From Candidatus Margulisiibacteriota bacterium (GTDB lineage Bacteria; Margulisbacteria; Marinamargulisbacteria; UBA817): a stretch of DNA of 46,841 nucleotides. The stretch lies in assembly GCA_016779165.1 (NCBI GenBank), contig JADHOE010000007.1, positions 1 through 46,841 of the forward strand. Direction: 5' to 3'. Numbering within the stretch: the stretch's first letter is position 1; every line of letters begins with the position of its first letter. The notes below the pieces were generated by a model. That model did no database searches. It had not been told where the DNA came from and saw only the letters and a program-made list of their open reading frames with translations. Both the position numbers and the translations under genes were made by a program. Positions 27,378-35,705 of the stretch are shown here, one piece after another.

Positions 27378-28180
27378 AAATCAATCGTAATTTTTCGGCG
27401 TAGTTTTTTCAATGCTTCATTTAACAATCGGGAGACATGCATTTGAGACAATGCCAGACGATCAGCAATTTCTTTTTGAGTTAACCCCTCATAAAACCGA
27501 AGGTAGACAAGCTTTTTTTCGCGCTCGTTAAGGTTTCCCAATGCATTTTTTAGCATTTCTTTGTTTAGGAAGTTATCGTCCTTAGCATCTGTTCCAATGT
27601 TGTCAATCAATGAGAATTTCTCGTTGGAGGATTTGTTTTTATTGGTTTGGATGGGTTTGTCAAGGGATATTACGCGAAATGATTGCCCAGCCTCCATGGA
27701 TTCTAGTACGTCTTCTTCACTTAGGTTGAGGTCAGATGCAATTTCTGATGTGGTTGGAAAACGGTCCAATTCTTGAGATTTAATTTTAATGTATTGCCGA
27801 ATTTTTGAATATTGCTCCTGAAGTTTTCTAGGTAGCTTTACAATACGACTTTTATCTCGAATATAGTGTCGAATTTCACCAATAACATTTGAACTCGCGT
27901 ATGTTGAGAAGGCAATGTTTCTGGATGTGTCGAAAGTGTCTAGTGATTTTAAGAGACCAATGGAGCCAACTTGGATGAGATCTGGAACATCATCAATATT
28001 AAAGGATAATTTTCGTGCAATAAATTCTATCAGCGGTTTGTAGGCTACCAGAATGTCTTCTTTCAAAGTGTCATTTTTGGTTTTCACATATTCTTTTACT
28101 AAGTTTTCTCTTTCTTGGGGCACGTTGATCTTCTTAAATGTGGAGTGATTATCTGAAAGAATACCATAAAGATAAACCAA
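27374..28180 (-). CDS. SigB/SigF-type alternative RNA polymerase sigma factor
   Basis: A sigma70-family factor with region 2 (KPLIEFIARKLSF through GEIRHYIRDKSRIVKLPRKLQ), region 3 (about 130-165) and region 4 (EREKKLVYLRFYEGLTQKEI then LSQMHVSRLL). The RDKSRIVKLPRKLQ and SQMHVSRL stretches are typical of the SigB/SigF/SigG group used for stress or sporulation. The start is TTG 28180 (268 aa) or, possibly, GTG 28123 (249 aa); neither has a clear Shine-Dalgarno. No anti-sigma or anti-anti-sigma gene adjoins it. Instead it is translationally coupled to the hot-dog protein and divergent from the mur operon. Its regulon is unknown. Confidence 0.88.
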   Translation of the reverse strand: MVYLYGILSDNHSTFKKINVPQERENLVKEYVKTKNDTLKEDILVAYKPLIEFIARKLSFNIDDVPDLIQVGSIGLLKSLDTFDTSRNIAFSTYASSNVIGEIRHYIRDKSRIVKLPRKLQEQYSKIRQYIKIKSQELDRFPTTSEIASDLNLSEEDVLESMEAGQSFRVISLDKPIQTNKNKSSNEKFSLIDNIGTDAKDDNFLNKEMLKNALGNLNEREKKLVYLRFYEGLTQKEIADRLALSQMHVSRLLNEALKKLRRKITIDL

Positions 28181-28227
28181 AAGCTACTTTCAATGAGGGG
28201 GGCTTAGGCTCATTTATTTACTTGCAA

Positions 28228-28256
28228 TTGATATATTTTAGTCCGAATGTTTTACT
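28228..28256 (+). promoter_or_regulatory. Putative promoter of the mur operon
   Basis: TTGATA (28228-28233), a 17-nt spacer and TTTACT (28251-28256) in the region between the divergent sigma factor and murE. Start near 28263 would leave a leader of only about 13 nt before ATG 28276. Consensus match only. Confidence 0.4.
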
Positions 28257-28275
28257 AACCATATGGGTGTTTTTT

Positions 28276-30468
28276 ATGCTTGACCAATCAAAAACATATG
28301 CCTTTGACTCCCGGCGAATTGTTCCTGGGAATGCATTTATTTGCTTGCCAAATGCTGATGGGCATGTTGAGTCCGCATTAAAAAACGGGGCGACGGAAGT
28401 CATTCGCTTAAGCCGACCAGAATTTGCAATGGCTGCGCATTCATATTTTGGGTATCCAACTGAGCGAGTCTGCATGGTTGGCATTACTGGAACCAATGGA
28501 AAAACATCTGTAGCGGCATTTACCGCACAACTGCTTCGCTCACTTGGGCATAAAGTTCTTGTGATAGGCACGCTCCATTCCTCGTTAACAACCCCGGAGG
28601 CATGGGATGCTTTAAAAAAAATTAAAGATCATGCTGATGATGGGGGAACCCATGTGGTAATGGAAGTGTCATCCCACGGGATTGACCAGCATCGAATTGA
28701 TGGCTTTAATTTTGATATCAAATGCTTAACAAATATTACCCAAGACCATTTGGACTATCACGGCACTTTTGAACGGTACAAGCAAACCAAATTGTCGTTC
28801 ATGACCAACTGGCCAGGGCAGTCCGTGTATTTGTCAGATGTTATTCAAATTGATGCGTCAATGATTCCTCAGTTGAGAGGGGCGTTTCATATTCAAAATG
28901 CGAGCATGGCGTTGCACATTTGTGCAACACTTGGTGAGTCTATGGCACAGTTGCGCTCCCATTTAGCGGACTTAATTGCCCCCTTGGGCAGGTTTCAATC
29001 AATTGATGTTGGCCAGCCATTCGAGGTGGTGGTTGACTTTGCCCATACCCCAGATGCCTTAGAGCACGTATTGGTGGATGCTGTCGCAATAGTGAATCAA
29101 GACCGGTCCAGGGTGCGCTTGGTTATGGGGTGTGGCGGGGAGAGAGACAGATCCAAGCGAAAAAAAATGGGGCGCATTGCTGAACAGTATGCAGAGCATG
29201 TGTATTTAACGGCAGATAATTCAAGGTCTGAACTGACACATGAGATTGTGGCCGATATTGCGTCTGGAATGCGCACAACCACAGCCGTTAATCCCAATTG
29301 GTTTGACCGGCGACATGCAATTTCACGAGCAATTAACGATGCTAAGCCACAGGACATTATTCTGGTTGTTGGTAAGGGGCATGAAACAATGCAACATTGC
29401 AATGGGTTTTCTTATGGATTTAATGATGCAGATATTGCTTACAGTGAGTTAATTCGGCAGGGGCATTGCCAGTGTACTCCAAGTTGGGGTGTGAATTCCC
29501 CAGATGGGGACGTGTTATTTATTTCAAAGAAAACAGGTGGGGAGCTTGCATTGGATGGGTACCCGTTGAAACGAACGTTGCCAGCCCCATCAAATTCAAA
29601 AATTCGTGAATACATGAGCAAGCTGAAGGGGGCTAAGGTGATTGTTTTAGAGTCCAATAAACGCTTGTCAATGGCTGGGATAATCATGTGCGCCCTTCGG
29701 TCTGTGGGAAGGGGGCATGGGTATTGGTTTAATGAGCAACATTCGTTGCAATACAACTTGATTGGCTTGACGTTGATTGAGCAAACGGACGATCCGATTA
29801 TCATTTCCGTAGGCATGAAATTTATTAGAAATGCACGTCAGATTGTGCAACATGTTGCCCCGAACGATATTGTGATCGGGGATATATTGAACGATGATGG
29901 GTTTGTTGAATCCCATCATATAAGTGCAATAAGGCGAGCCATCGAGCAACCGGGGCAAATGGAATGGTGGTATTCCAGTGAACTCATAGATGTTGCCGAC
30001 CAAATTGAGCGAATTCCTTGTGCATCAGCGTTAAAAGTGCAATCGGATTGTTGGGTTGATTATATTCATGGCGCAACGGAACAGTTAATGAATAAGTTGG
30101 GCTTGTTTTTGCATTCGCCACGTAGAATTGTGCAAAATCAATTAATGGCCCTGGGGTGGCTTTCAAAAGTGGTCATTTCGGAGACGGACACCCCAGTGTA
30201 TGTGGTTGATTGGGTTGGCGATATAACGGATGCCCGTCAAAAAATGGCGTATTTTGTAGCAAATGCTCCCGTGGTGTTTTGTTTTTACAAGATGCCAAGT
30301 GGTGTTCGTAATGATTTGGTTAACATCAATTGTATTGGGCATTCATATCAATTTGTTGACATTGAAGATAAGCGGGGGCTTACAGAATCAATGCGGGTAA
30401 ATTCGGGCTCGGTCCATGTTATATGGCAAATGGTGAATAATGTGCCGGAGCTAATGGAGGCAATCTGA
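28276..30468 (+). CDS. murE: MurE fused to a degenerate MurF-like module
   Basis: Residues 1 to about 400 are a compact MurE, adding a diamino acid to UDP-MurNAc-dipeptide: DSRRIVPG, P-loop GITGTNGKTS, MEVSSHGID, DHLDYHGTFERYKQTK (carbamylated Lys region), FAHTPDAL, and DNSR in place of DNPR, the meso-DAP specificity motif. Residues about 410-730 look like a worn MurF: an N-terminal domain-like DGDVLFISK, then VIVLESNKRLSMAG where the GSNGKTTTK P-loop should be, NEQHSLQYNLIGLTLIE for the NNEIGVP region, and a C-terminal VYVVDWVGDITDARQKM and NNVPELMEAI. The murE-murF-mraY order of other bacteria supports this. ATG 28276 is the likely start; a longer reading from 28138 overlaps the sigma gene. 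A functional MurF should exist elsewhere. Confidence 0.82.
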   Translation: MLDQSKTYAFDSRRIVPGNAFICLPNADGHVESALKNGATEVIRLSRPEFAMAAHSYFGYPTERVCMVGITGTNGKTSVAAFTAQLLRSLGHKVLVIGTLHSSLTTPEAWDALKKIKDHADDGGTHVVMEVSSHGIDQHRIDGFNFDIKCLTNITQDHLDYHGTFERYKQTKLSFMTNWPGQSVYLSDVIQIDASMIPQLRGAFHIQNASMALHICATLGESMAQLRSHLADLIAPLGRFQSIDVGQPFEVVVDFAHTPDALEHVLVDAVAIVNQDRSRVRLVMGCGGERDRSKRKKMGRIAEQYAEHVYLTADNSRSELTHEIVADIASGMRTTTAVNPNWFDRRHAISRAINDAKPQDIILVVGKGHETMQHCNGFSYGFNDADIAYSELIRQGHCQCTPSWGVNSPDGDVLFISKKTGGELALDGYPLKRTLPAPSNSKIREYMSKLKGAKVIVLESNKRLSMAGIIMCALRSVGRGHGYWFNEQHSLQYNLIGLTLIEQTDDPIIISVGMKFIRNARQIVQHVAPNDIVIGDILNDDGFVESHHISAIRRAIEQPGQMEWWYSSELIDVADQIERIPCASALKVQSDCWVDYIHGATEQLMNKLGLFLHSPRRIVQNQLMALGWLSKVVISETDTPVYVVDWVGDITDARQKMAYFVANAPVVFCFYKMPSGVRNDLVNINCIGHSYQFVDIEDKRGLTESMRVNSGSVHVIWQMVNNVPELMEAI

Positions 30469-31352
30469 TGCTATGGGCTGCATGGGGAATTGGTCAGGTG
30501 CTGGGGCATTGGTTTAGCATAAAATGGTTTCGATCCCAATCGCTAAATCAACGCATATATGAAGACTCTCCGGCATCGCACCAAGAAAAAGCAGGTACCC
30601 CAACCATGGGGGGCGTGGTGCTGTTTGGTGGCTTTTTTATTGGCGCGGTATTGCTTGGGGAATGGACAGTTTCTACCCTTTGGGTGGTTGCTACAAGCGC
30701 TTGTTTTTGGGGGATTGGTTTTGTTGATGACGCAATATCGTTGAAAAAAAAATCAAATAAAGGCCTTAGTGCTCGAGTCAAGTTTATGGCACAACTTGGT
30801 GGGTCTTTGGTCATGATGGTTCTCTACCATTTGTACATAATGCCCGTTGGATTCTCATTGGGTGCTTGGTATGTGTTTATTTTAATTGGCACATCAAATG
30901 CCACCAATTTAACCGACGGGCTGGATGGGTTGCTTGGGACCATGATGCTGATTTCTTTGTTTGGAATGTCAATGCTTGGTTCATTGTGGTTGCCAGCAGA
31001 GGTTCAGCTCATTTACATTATGATGGCCTCAATTTTATTTTTTTTGGTATTTAATTGGCACCCTGCAAAAATATTCATGGGTGATGTTGGCTCATTAATG
31101 CTGGGTGGTTTCTTAGCCAGTTTGGCCATTGTGAGTGGCAAATGGTCAATGCTGATTGGGTTTGGGGCCATTTATGCAATTGAAACCTTAAGTGTGATTG
31201 CACAGGTTGCGTGGTTTAAGCTGCATAAAACGCGCATTTTTTTAATGAGCCCCCTTCATCACCATTTTGAGCTAATGGGGATGGGGAATGGAGCGGTTCT
31301 TTTAATCTTTGGTTTGCTACAGTTGGTATTTGTGTGGTTGCAACTGCAATGA
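30468..31352 (+). CDS. mraY: Phospho-MurNAc-pentapeptide transferase
   Basis: Membrane enzyme that makes lipid I by moving phospho-MurNAc-pentapeptide to undecaprenyl phosphate. It has 294 aa, shorter than E. coli (360), with about 9-10 hydrophobic segments. The catalytic and binding motifs are present: GTPTMGG near residue 43, IGFVDDAI near 84, NLTDGLDGL near 146, FMGDVGSL near 204, and SPLHHHFE near 264. Its ATG shares one base with the murE stop, so translation is coupled. Confidence 0.96.
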   Translation: MLWAAWGIGQVLGHWFSIKWFRSQSLNQRIYEDSPASHQEKAGTPTMGGVVLFGGFFIGAVLLGEWTVSTLWVVATSACFWGIGFVDDAISLKKKSNKGLSARVKFMAQLGGSLVMMVLYHLYIMPVGFSLGAWYVFILIGTSNATNLTDGLDGLLGTMMLISLFGMSMLGSLWLPAEVQLIYIMMASILFFLVFNWHPAKIFMGDVGSLMLGGFLASLAIVSGKWSMLIGFGAIYAIETLSVIAQVAWFKLHKTRIFLMSPLHHHFELMGMGNGAVLLIFGLLQLVFVWLQLQ

Positions 31353-32482
31353 CACGTGTGGCAGTGTTGGGCGATGGCGTGACAGCAAGTGCTATTCGAT
31401 GGTTTGTTGGCCAGTGCTCCCACTATGAATTGTCCGATGTTCCGGAAGCAGATTTGGTTGTTACCAGCCCTGGAATACCGCCTAAAAACTGGCCAAATGT
31501 ACCAGTAGACATTATTTCAGATATTGAATTTGCATATCGGGTTTTAAAAAAAGAATATCACCTTACGTTTATTGGTGTTACAGGAACAAATGGCAAAACC
31601 ACTGTAGCGTCTGGCATTGCTCAAGCATTGGATGTTGATGCGTATGGAAATATTGGGACTCCCTTAATTCGCATGCTGCCCCCCCCCCTAGAAACACGAT
31701 ATGCGGTGCTTGAATTAAGCAGTTACCAGCTGTATTCATCCCCAACCTTGCACTGCGACATTGCCATCATTTTAAATGTTGAACCGGATCATTTGGAGTG
31801 GCATGGCACGTTTGATGCATATAAGCAGGCAAAAAAATGCATTGTTAAGAGTAGAAATCAGCGGTTATATGTGCCCAAAACTATGGCGGTTGAGCTAAAT
31901 GAGCATTCAGATGTTCAAATCATTGAGCATCTGACAGCCCCCAATTGGCCACAGTTTAATGGGCCGCACAATCAACTCAATGCCGCAGTGATTCAAGATG
32001 TGGCAATGCACTGTGGTGCTTCAAAAGTGCTTGTGAATGATCGCATGAAGAGGTATGCATTGCCAAAGTTTCGGTGCGAGCCAATTGCATCGCCGTTTCC
32101 CATGACAATTATCAATGATTCAAAGGCTACCAACCCATCAGCAACATTGGCAGCCATTAGCAGTACACCTGGAGACAAGGTGCTGATACTAAGTGGAGAG
32201 CCTAAGTTTGACTATGATGCAGATTGGATGCGTGAGATCTTGAGCAATTGCAAGGTAGTGTATGCAACTGGCGGGTTAAGTCAAAATAGGCATGTGTTTC
32301 CCGAAGAATTCTGGCCACAGCTGGTGTTTTACTCACACTTAAAAGATGCGGTTTTGGATGCGTTGAAACATGCGGTGGGAGGCACGCTTTTATTTTCTCC
32401 ATCGGCAGCAAGTTTTGATGAGTTTTCCAATTACATGGAGCGAGGGCATGCCTTTAATGCGTACATTAATCGTGCAATCTAA
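31349..32482 (+). CDS. murD: UDP-MurNAc-L-alanine:D-glutamate ligase
   Basis: Adds D-glutamate to UDP-MurNAc-alanine. ATG 31349 overlaps the mraY stop as ATGA and gives 377 aa (about 60 shorter than E. coli MurD); a GTG at 31334 would overlap more. Seen: VTSPGIPP, P-loop GVTGTNGKTTV, LELSSYQL, LNVEPDHLEWHGTFDAYKQAK, NDSKATNPSAT and LFSPSAASFDEFSNYMERG. A run of ten C residues at 31679-31688 encodes three prolines in frame. ftsW overlaps the end by 26 nt. Confidence 0.95.
   Translation: MTRVAVLGDGVTASAIRWFVGQCSHYELSDVPEADLVVTSPGIPPKNWPNVPVDIISDIEFAYRVLKKEYHLTFIGVTGTNGKTTVASGIAQALDVDAYGNIGTPLIRMLPPPLETRYAVLELSSYQLYSSPTLHCDIAIILNVEPDHLEWHGTFDAYKQAKKCIVKSRNQRLYVPKTMAVELNEHSDVQIIEHLTAPNWPQFNGPHNQLNAAVIQDVAMHCGASKVLVNDRMKRYALPKFRCEPIASPFPMTIINDSKATNPSATLAAISSTPGDKVLILSGEPKFDYDADWMREILSNCKVVYATGGLSQNRHVFPEEFWPQLVFYSHLKDAVLDALKHAVGGTLLFSPSAASFDEFSNYMERGHAFNAYINRAI
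31679..31688. repeat. C10 homopolymer tract inside murD
   Basis: Ten consecutive C encode part of Leu-Pro-Pro-Pro-Leu. The reading frame is intact on both sides. G/C runs of eight also occur at 2567-2574 (ndh), 24544-24551 (TroA-like gene) and 44762-44769 (cobA-hemD). Confidence 0.95.
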
Positions 32483-33644
32483 GCGACACTTCATTGATTG
32501 GTGGTTGTTTGTGCCAATGGTATTGTTGCTGATTATTGGCTACATTATGGTATTTTCAACGACATCATTTAAGGGGTTGTCTGAATTCAATGATGCGTAT
32601 TATTTTATAAAGCGGCATTCGTTTTTCTTGATGGGTGGGATGGCCCTGTTTTTTATTGGGGCTGCACTGCCAACTAAAAAAATTAAGCATGGAGCGCTAA
32701 TCGGTTATGCCTTATCCATTGGCTTGCTTTTGGTAACACTGATTCCCAGCATTGGGGTTCAGATTGGTGGGGCTAGTCGATGGTTAAATGTGTTCGGGTT
32801 TCAATTTCAGCCCGTGGAAGTTGCAAAGTTTTGGTGGGTGATTGCGGTTAGTGTTGTGCTATCCAAAAAAAGCAATCAAATTGTGACGTTTCTAAAGCGC
32901 GTGCCAACAAATAAAAAGAACGACAACAAACAAGCGCATCGGCCGAAAAGTTGGGTTCAGGTGGTCTTAAATGGTGTGTTGCCCGTTGTTATTGTTATGA
33001 TTATTCCAATTTTTTGCATGATGCTTCAACCGGATTTGGGAAATGCAATATTAACCATGTCGGTGGGGCTATCATTATTGCTAATATCATCCGTTCCTAT
33101 GGTGGTATTGGTTGTGGCAGCCATGGTATCTATTGGCATGGTTGCTTATTCTATTTTTACGCATGATTACCAAATGCAACGTATTGAATCGTTTTTAAAC
33201 CCCTGGCTGGACCCATTGGGAACAAACTACCACATCATACAATCGTTTACAGCCATTGGCTCGGGCGGATGGTGGGGGTTTGGTATTGGCGAGTCCCGGT
33301 TGAAGTACTTTTATTTGCCATTGCATTATTCAGATTTTATTTTTTCGATTTTATGCGAAGAAGGGGGATTGTTTTTAGCGGTTGTGGTTATTATGGTATT
33401 CTCAGCCTTATTTGTTCGAGGCATTCAAATTTCATTAAAGCACCCACGATATTCGTTTGAGCAATTTGCGGCATTGGCGTTGACGCTGTTTTTAATTGGT
33501 CAGGCGATTATAAACATCTGTGTGGTCATTGGGTTGTTTCCAATTACAGGCATACCCTTAACATTTATTAGTTATGGCGGATCATCGCTGTTATCATCGA
33601 TGTTTTGCTTGGGCGTTCTTAATGGAATGGGGAGGGGGGTATGA
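32457..33644 (+). CDS. ftsW: FtsW, SEDS-family septal glycan polymerase
   Basis: Multi-span SEDS protein that polymerises lipid II with FtsI at the division site. ATG 32457 (395 aa) is 10 nt after a GAGGG; an earlier in-frame ATG at 32448 is possible. Hydrophobic helices run from FVPMVLLLIIGYIMVF to the C-terminus. SEDS motifs visible: GGASRWLN, FQPVEVAK, LQPDLGNAI with the conserved Asp, GTNYHIIQSFTAIGSGGWWG, HYSDFIFSILCEEGG, and ISYGGSSLLSSM. Location between murD and murG favours FtsW over RodA. Confidence 0.94.
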   Translation: MRTLIVQSKRHFIDWWLFVPMVLLLIIGYIMVFSTTSFKGLSEFNDAYYFIKRHSFFLMGGMALFFIGAALPTKKIKHGALIGYALSIGLLLVTLIPSIGVQIGGASRWLNVFGFQFQPVEVAKFWWVIAVSVVLSKKSNQIVTFLKRVPTNKKNDNKQAHRPKSWVQVVLNGVLPVVIVMIIPIFCMMLQPDLGNAILTMSVGLSLLLISSVPMVVLVVAAMVSIGMVAYSIFTHDYQMQRIESFLNPWLDPLGTNYHIIQSFTAIGSGGWWGFGIGESRLKYFYLPLHYSDFIFSILCEEGGLFLAVVVIMVFSALFVRGIQISLKHPRYSFEQFAALALTLFLIGQAIINICVVIGLFPITGIPLTFISYGGSSLLSSMFCLGVLNGMGRGV

Positions 33645-34657
33645 TTTTGGTTGCATCTGGCGCGACCGGGGGACATTTGTACCCTGCCATTGCAATTATT
33701 GATGGATGCACCCATCCGGCTTTTTTTGTCGTGCCTCGAAACATGCCTGCCACACGCATTTTAACCGCCCATGGCATGCCTTTTTCTGTGATTTCGTTTT
33801 CTATTCGTCGCCCAATACCTTGCCTGGTGGCATTGGTGAAGATGGTGCGGCTTATGGTAAAAAAAAGACCAAAGGTAGTGCTGGCAATGGGTGGGGGGAT
33901 ATGTGTGCCATTTTCAGTCATTGCTTGGGTGATGCGAATTCCTATTATTTCGTTTGAACAAAATGCAATACCGGGCAGATCAACACGGTTGATTCAGTTT
34001 TTTTCAAGTACGATTGTGACTGCATTTGAAGGTGCAAGTGAATCGTTGTATCGAAAATCCATTGTGAGGTGCCTTGGAAACCCAATCCGGCTGCGGTACC
34101 CAAGTGAAGACATGTTGCCCAAGGAATGGTCGCAAATGAAGGGGAAGCTCTTGGCAATTATTGGGGGAAGCCAAGGCGCAATGGCTTTAAATCAGTTTGT
34201 TTATCAGCATCGGCATCGAATCATGCACAATGGGTACCATGTGCTTCATATTACTGGCCCAAATTTGGACTCAGAAGCGCCATCTTTTGGGGGAGAGATA
34301 TTGGATGATAAAGTCTACCTTCCAATTGAATATTTAACTAATATGACGCCACTATACGAAAAAGCCAGCATGGTATTATGTCGAGCCGGCGCAACCACGT
34401 TGGCTGAACTTGATATGGTGGGGACCCCAAGCGTTTTGGTGCCCTACCCTTATGCAATGGATAATCACCAGGTTGCAAATGCACAAGCCTTTTGCAAGAG
34501 CCATAATAGCCACATGATTTTAGAGCCAGACTTGTGTATTGACCGTGTTTTAGCAGCTTTTGATGCCCTTGAAAAATCACACAAAGCATTTAATGCGCGA
34601 TCAACAGATAATGTGAATGCAAGCATTTGTGCATTGGTAAAAACTTATTTAGAATAA
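33641..34657 (+). CDS. murG: MurG, lipid II synthase (GlcNAc transferase)
   Basis: Adds GlcNAc to lipid I on the inner face of the membrane. It has 338 aa. The N-terminal GATGGHLYPA is the lipid-binding glycine-rich loop; SFEQNAIPG, IIGGSQGAMALN and the UDP-GlcNAc site RAGATTLAELDMVGTPSVLV with PYPYAMDNHQVANA follow. ATG overlaps the ftsW stop as ATGA. It ends the core mur cluster here; murC, murB and ddl are not in the window. Confidence 0.96.
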   Translation: MILVASGATGGHLYPAIAIIDGCTHPAFFVVPRNMPATRILTAHGMPFSVISFSIRRPIPCLVALVKMVRLMVKKRPKVVLAMGGGICVPFSVIAWVMRIPIISFEQNAIPGRSTRLIQFFSSTIVTAFEGASESLYRKSIVRCLGNPIRLRYPSEDMLPKEWSQMKGKLLAIIGGSQGAMALNQFVYQHRHRIMHNGYHVLHITGPNLDSEAPSFGGEILDDKVYLPIEYLTNMTPLYEKASMVLCRAGATTLAELDMVGTPSVLVPYPYAMDNHQVANAQAFCKSHNSHMILEPDLCIDRVLAAFDALEKSHKAFNARSTDNVNASICALVKTYLE

Positions 34658-34662
34658 AGCTT

Positions 34663-35610
34663 ATGTTAAATGCAGCTGTTATTGGATTGGGAAATATGGG
34701 CAGGCACCATGCCCGTGCATATCTAAGTTTGCCAGGGGTTTGTTTAATTGCTGCCTGTGATGCTGATAAGCAATGCGTTGATGACGTCATTGGATCCAAA
34801 AATGTTGCCTATTACCCAAATGTGGACGATATGCTGAACAATGAAGCCTTGGACCTGGTGAGTGTGTGTGTGCCTACATCAGCTCATTTTTCAGTAGCGA
34901 AAGCATGTTTGGAGCATGGGGTGTCGGTATTGGTTGAAAAGCCAATCGCACAAACCGTTGACCAGGCCAATCAGTTGATTGCCTGTGCCGCTACGCATGA
35001 TCTGGTATTAACAGTGGGGCACATAGAGCGGTTTAACCCAGCCATATTAAAGGCCAAAGGCCTTATAGTGTCGGGTAAACTGGGTGAGGTTCACACCATT
35101 CAAAGCAAGCGTTATGGCCCGTTTCCTAAGCAAATTAAAGATGCAGATGTGTTGGTGGATGTTGCGGTTCATGATATTGATATTGTTCAGTTTTTAGTAG
35201 CTGCACCATTAAGTAATACGCAAGTCATGACCCGTCATATTCATAGCAAAAATCGAGCTGATTATGGTCACTTAATATTGCAATTTGAAAATGGATTAAC
35301 GGCAAATATTCATGTGAGTTGGGCATTGCCGTATAAGCAAAGAGTGGTGGAGATTATTGGTGATAAGGGCATTGCAATTGTTGATTGCATGGCCCAATCC
35401 ATTGTGTATTACAACGTTGATATTAAGAAGAGCCAAGACGGTATTTATTTGCCCAGCTCTGAGCCTGAAATTATTGATATTGAAAAGAAAGAGCCAATCA
35501 TTGAAGAATGTCGAGCATTTGTAGACGCCGTTTTAAATAAAACCCCTCCATTTATTTGCCCAAAGGATGCCACACAAGCATTGGCGCTTGCATTGGGCGC
35601 GCCACATTGA
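34663..35610 (+). CDS. Gfo/Idh/MocA sugar dehydrogenase, GnnA-like
   Basis: NAD-dependent oxidoreductase (315 aa) whose ATG lies 5 nt after the murG stop. The Rossmann motif GLGNMGRHHARAY is near residue 8, EKPIA near 95, and the family catalytic region VGHIERFNPA near 122, followed by KRYGPFPKQIKDADVLVDVAVHD-type sequence with the active His. This combination is common in UDP-GlcNAc 3-dehydrogenases (GnnA), which with GnnB make the amino sugar of some lipid A types. No gnnB or lpx gene is in the window, so this role is an inference from similarity and context. It may instead act on another UDP-sugar. Confidence 0.75.
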   Translation: MLNAAVIGLGNMGRHHARAYLSLPGVCLIAACDADKQCVDDVIGSKNVAYYPNVDDMLNNEALDLVSVCVPTSAHFSVAKACLEHGVSVLVEKPIAQTVDQANQLIACAATHDLVLTVGHIERFNPAILKAKGLIVSGKLGEVHTIQSKRYGPFPKQIKDADVLVDVAVHDIDIVQFLVAAPLSNTQVMTRHIHSKNRADYGHLILQFENGLTANIHVSWALPYKQRVVEIIGDKGIAIVDCMAQSIVYYNVDIKKSQDGIYLPSSEPEIIDIEKKEPIIEECRAFVDAVLNKTPPFICPKDATQALALALGAPH

Positions 35611-35620
35611 TTGTTTTTTA
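35582..35620 (+). terminator. Possible weak terminator at the end of the mur cluster
   Basis: TGGCGC (35582-35587) pairs with GCGCCA (35599-35604) across an 11-nt loop, and a T-rich stretch (35611-35619) begins 6 nt later. The stem lies in the last codons of the GnnA-like gene, and the gap before the T run weakens it as an intrinsic terminator. Confidence 0.25.
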
Positions 35621-35627
35621 ATAATCC

Positions 35628-35656
35628 TCGACATTATCTGGGACTATCGATAGAAT
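35628..35656 (+). promoter_or_regulatory. Putative promoter of the metK-pncC-recA-rny-ymdB-lpt operon
   Basis: TCGACA (35628-35633), a 17-nt spacer and TAGAAT (35651-35656): 5/6 matches in each element and ideal spacing. A start near 35663 leaves a leader of about 43 nt. No SAM-riboswitch motif is visible in it. Confidence 0.6.
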
Positions 35657-35705
35657 AATTTTGTACTGTTTCATGGTATAAAATTTAAAGATTCAGGAGG
35701 AGCAC

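Noticed and set aside
31679-31688. C10 run in murD as a frameshift
   Set aside because: MurD motifs are continuous in one frame on both sides, so no disruption is present in this sequence.
35611-35705. SAM riboswitch before metK
   Set aside because: The predicted leader of about 43 nt is too short, and no known SAM-I to SAM-IV core is visible.
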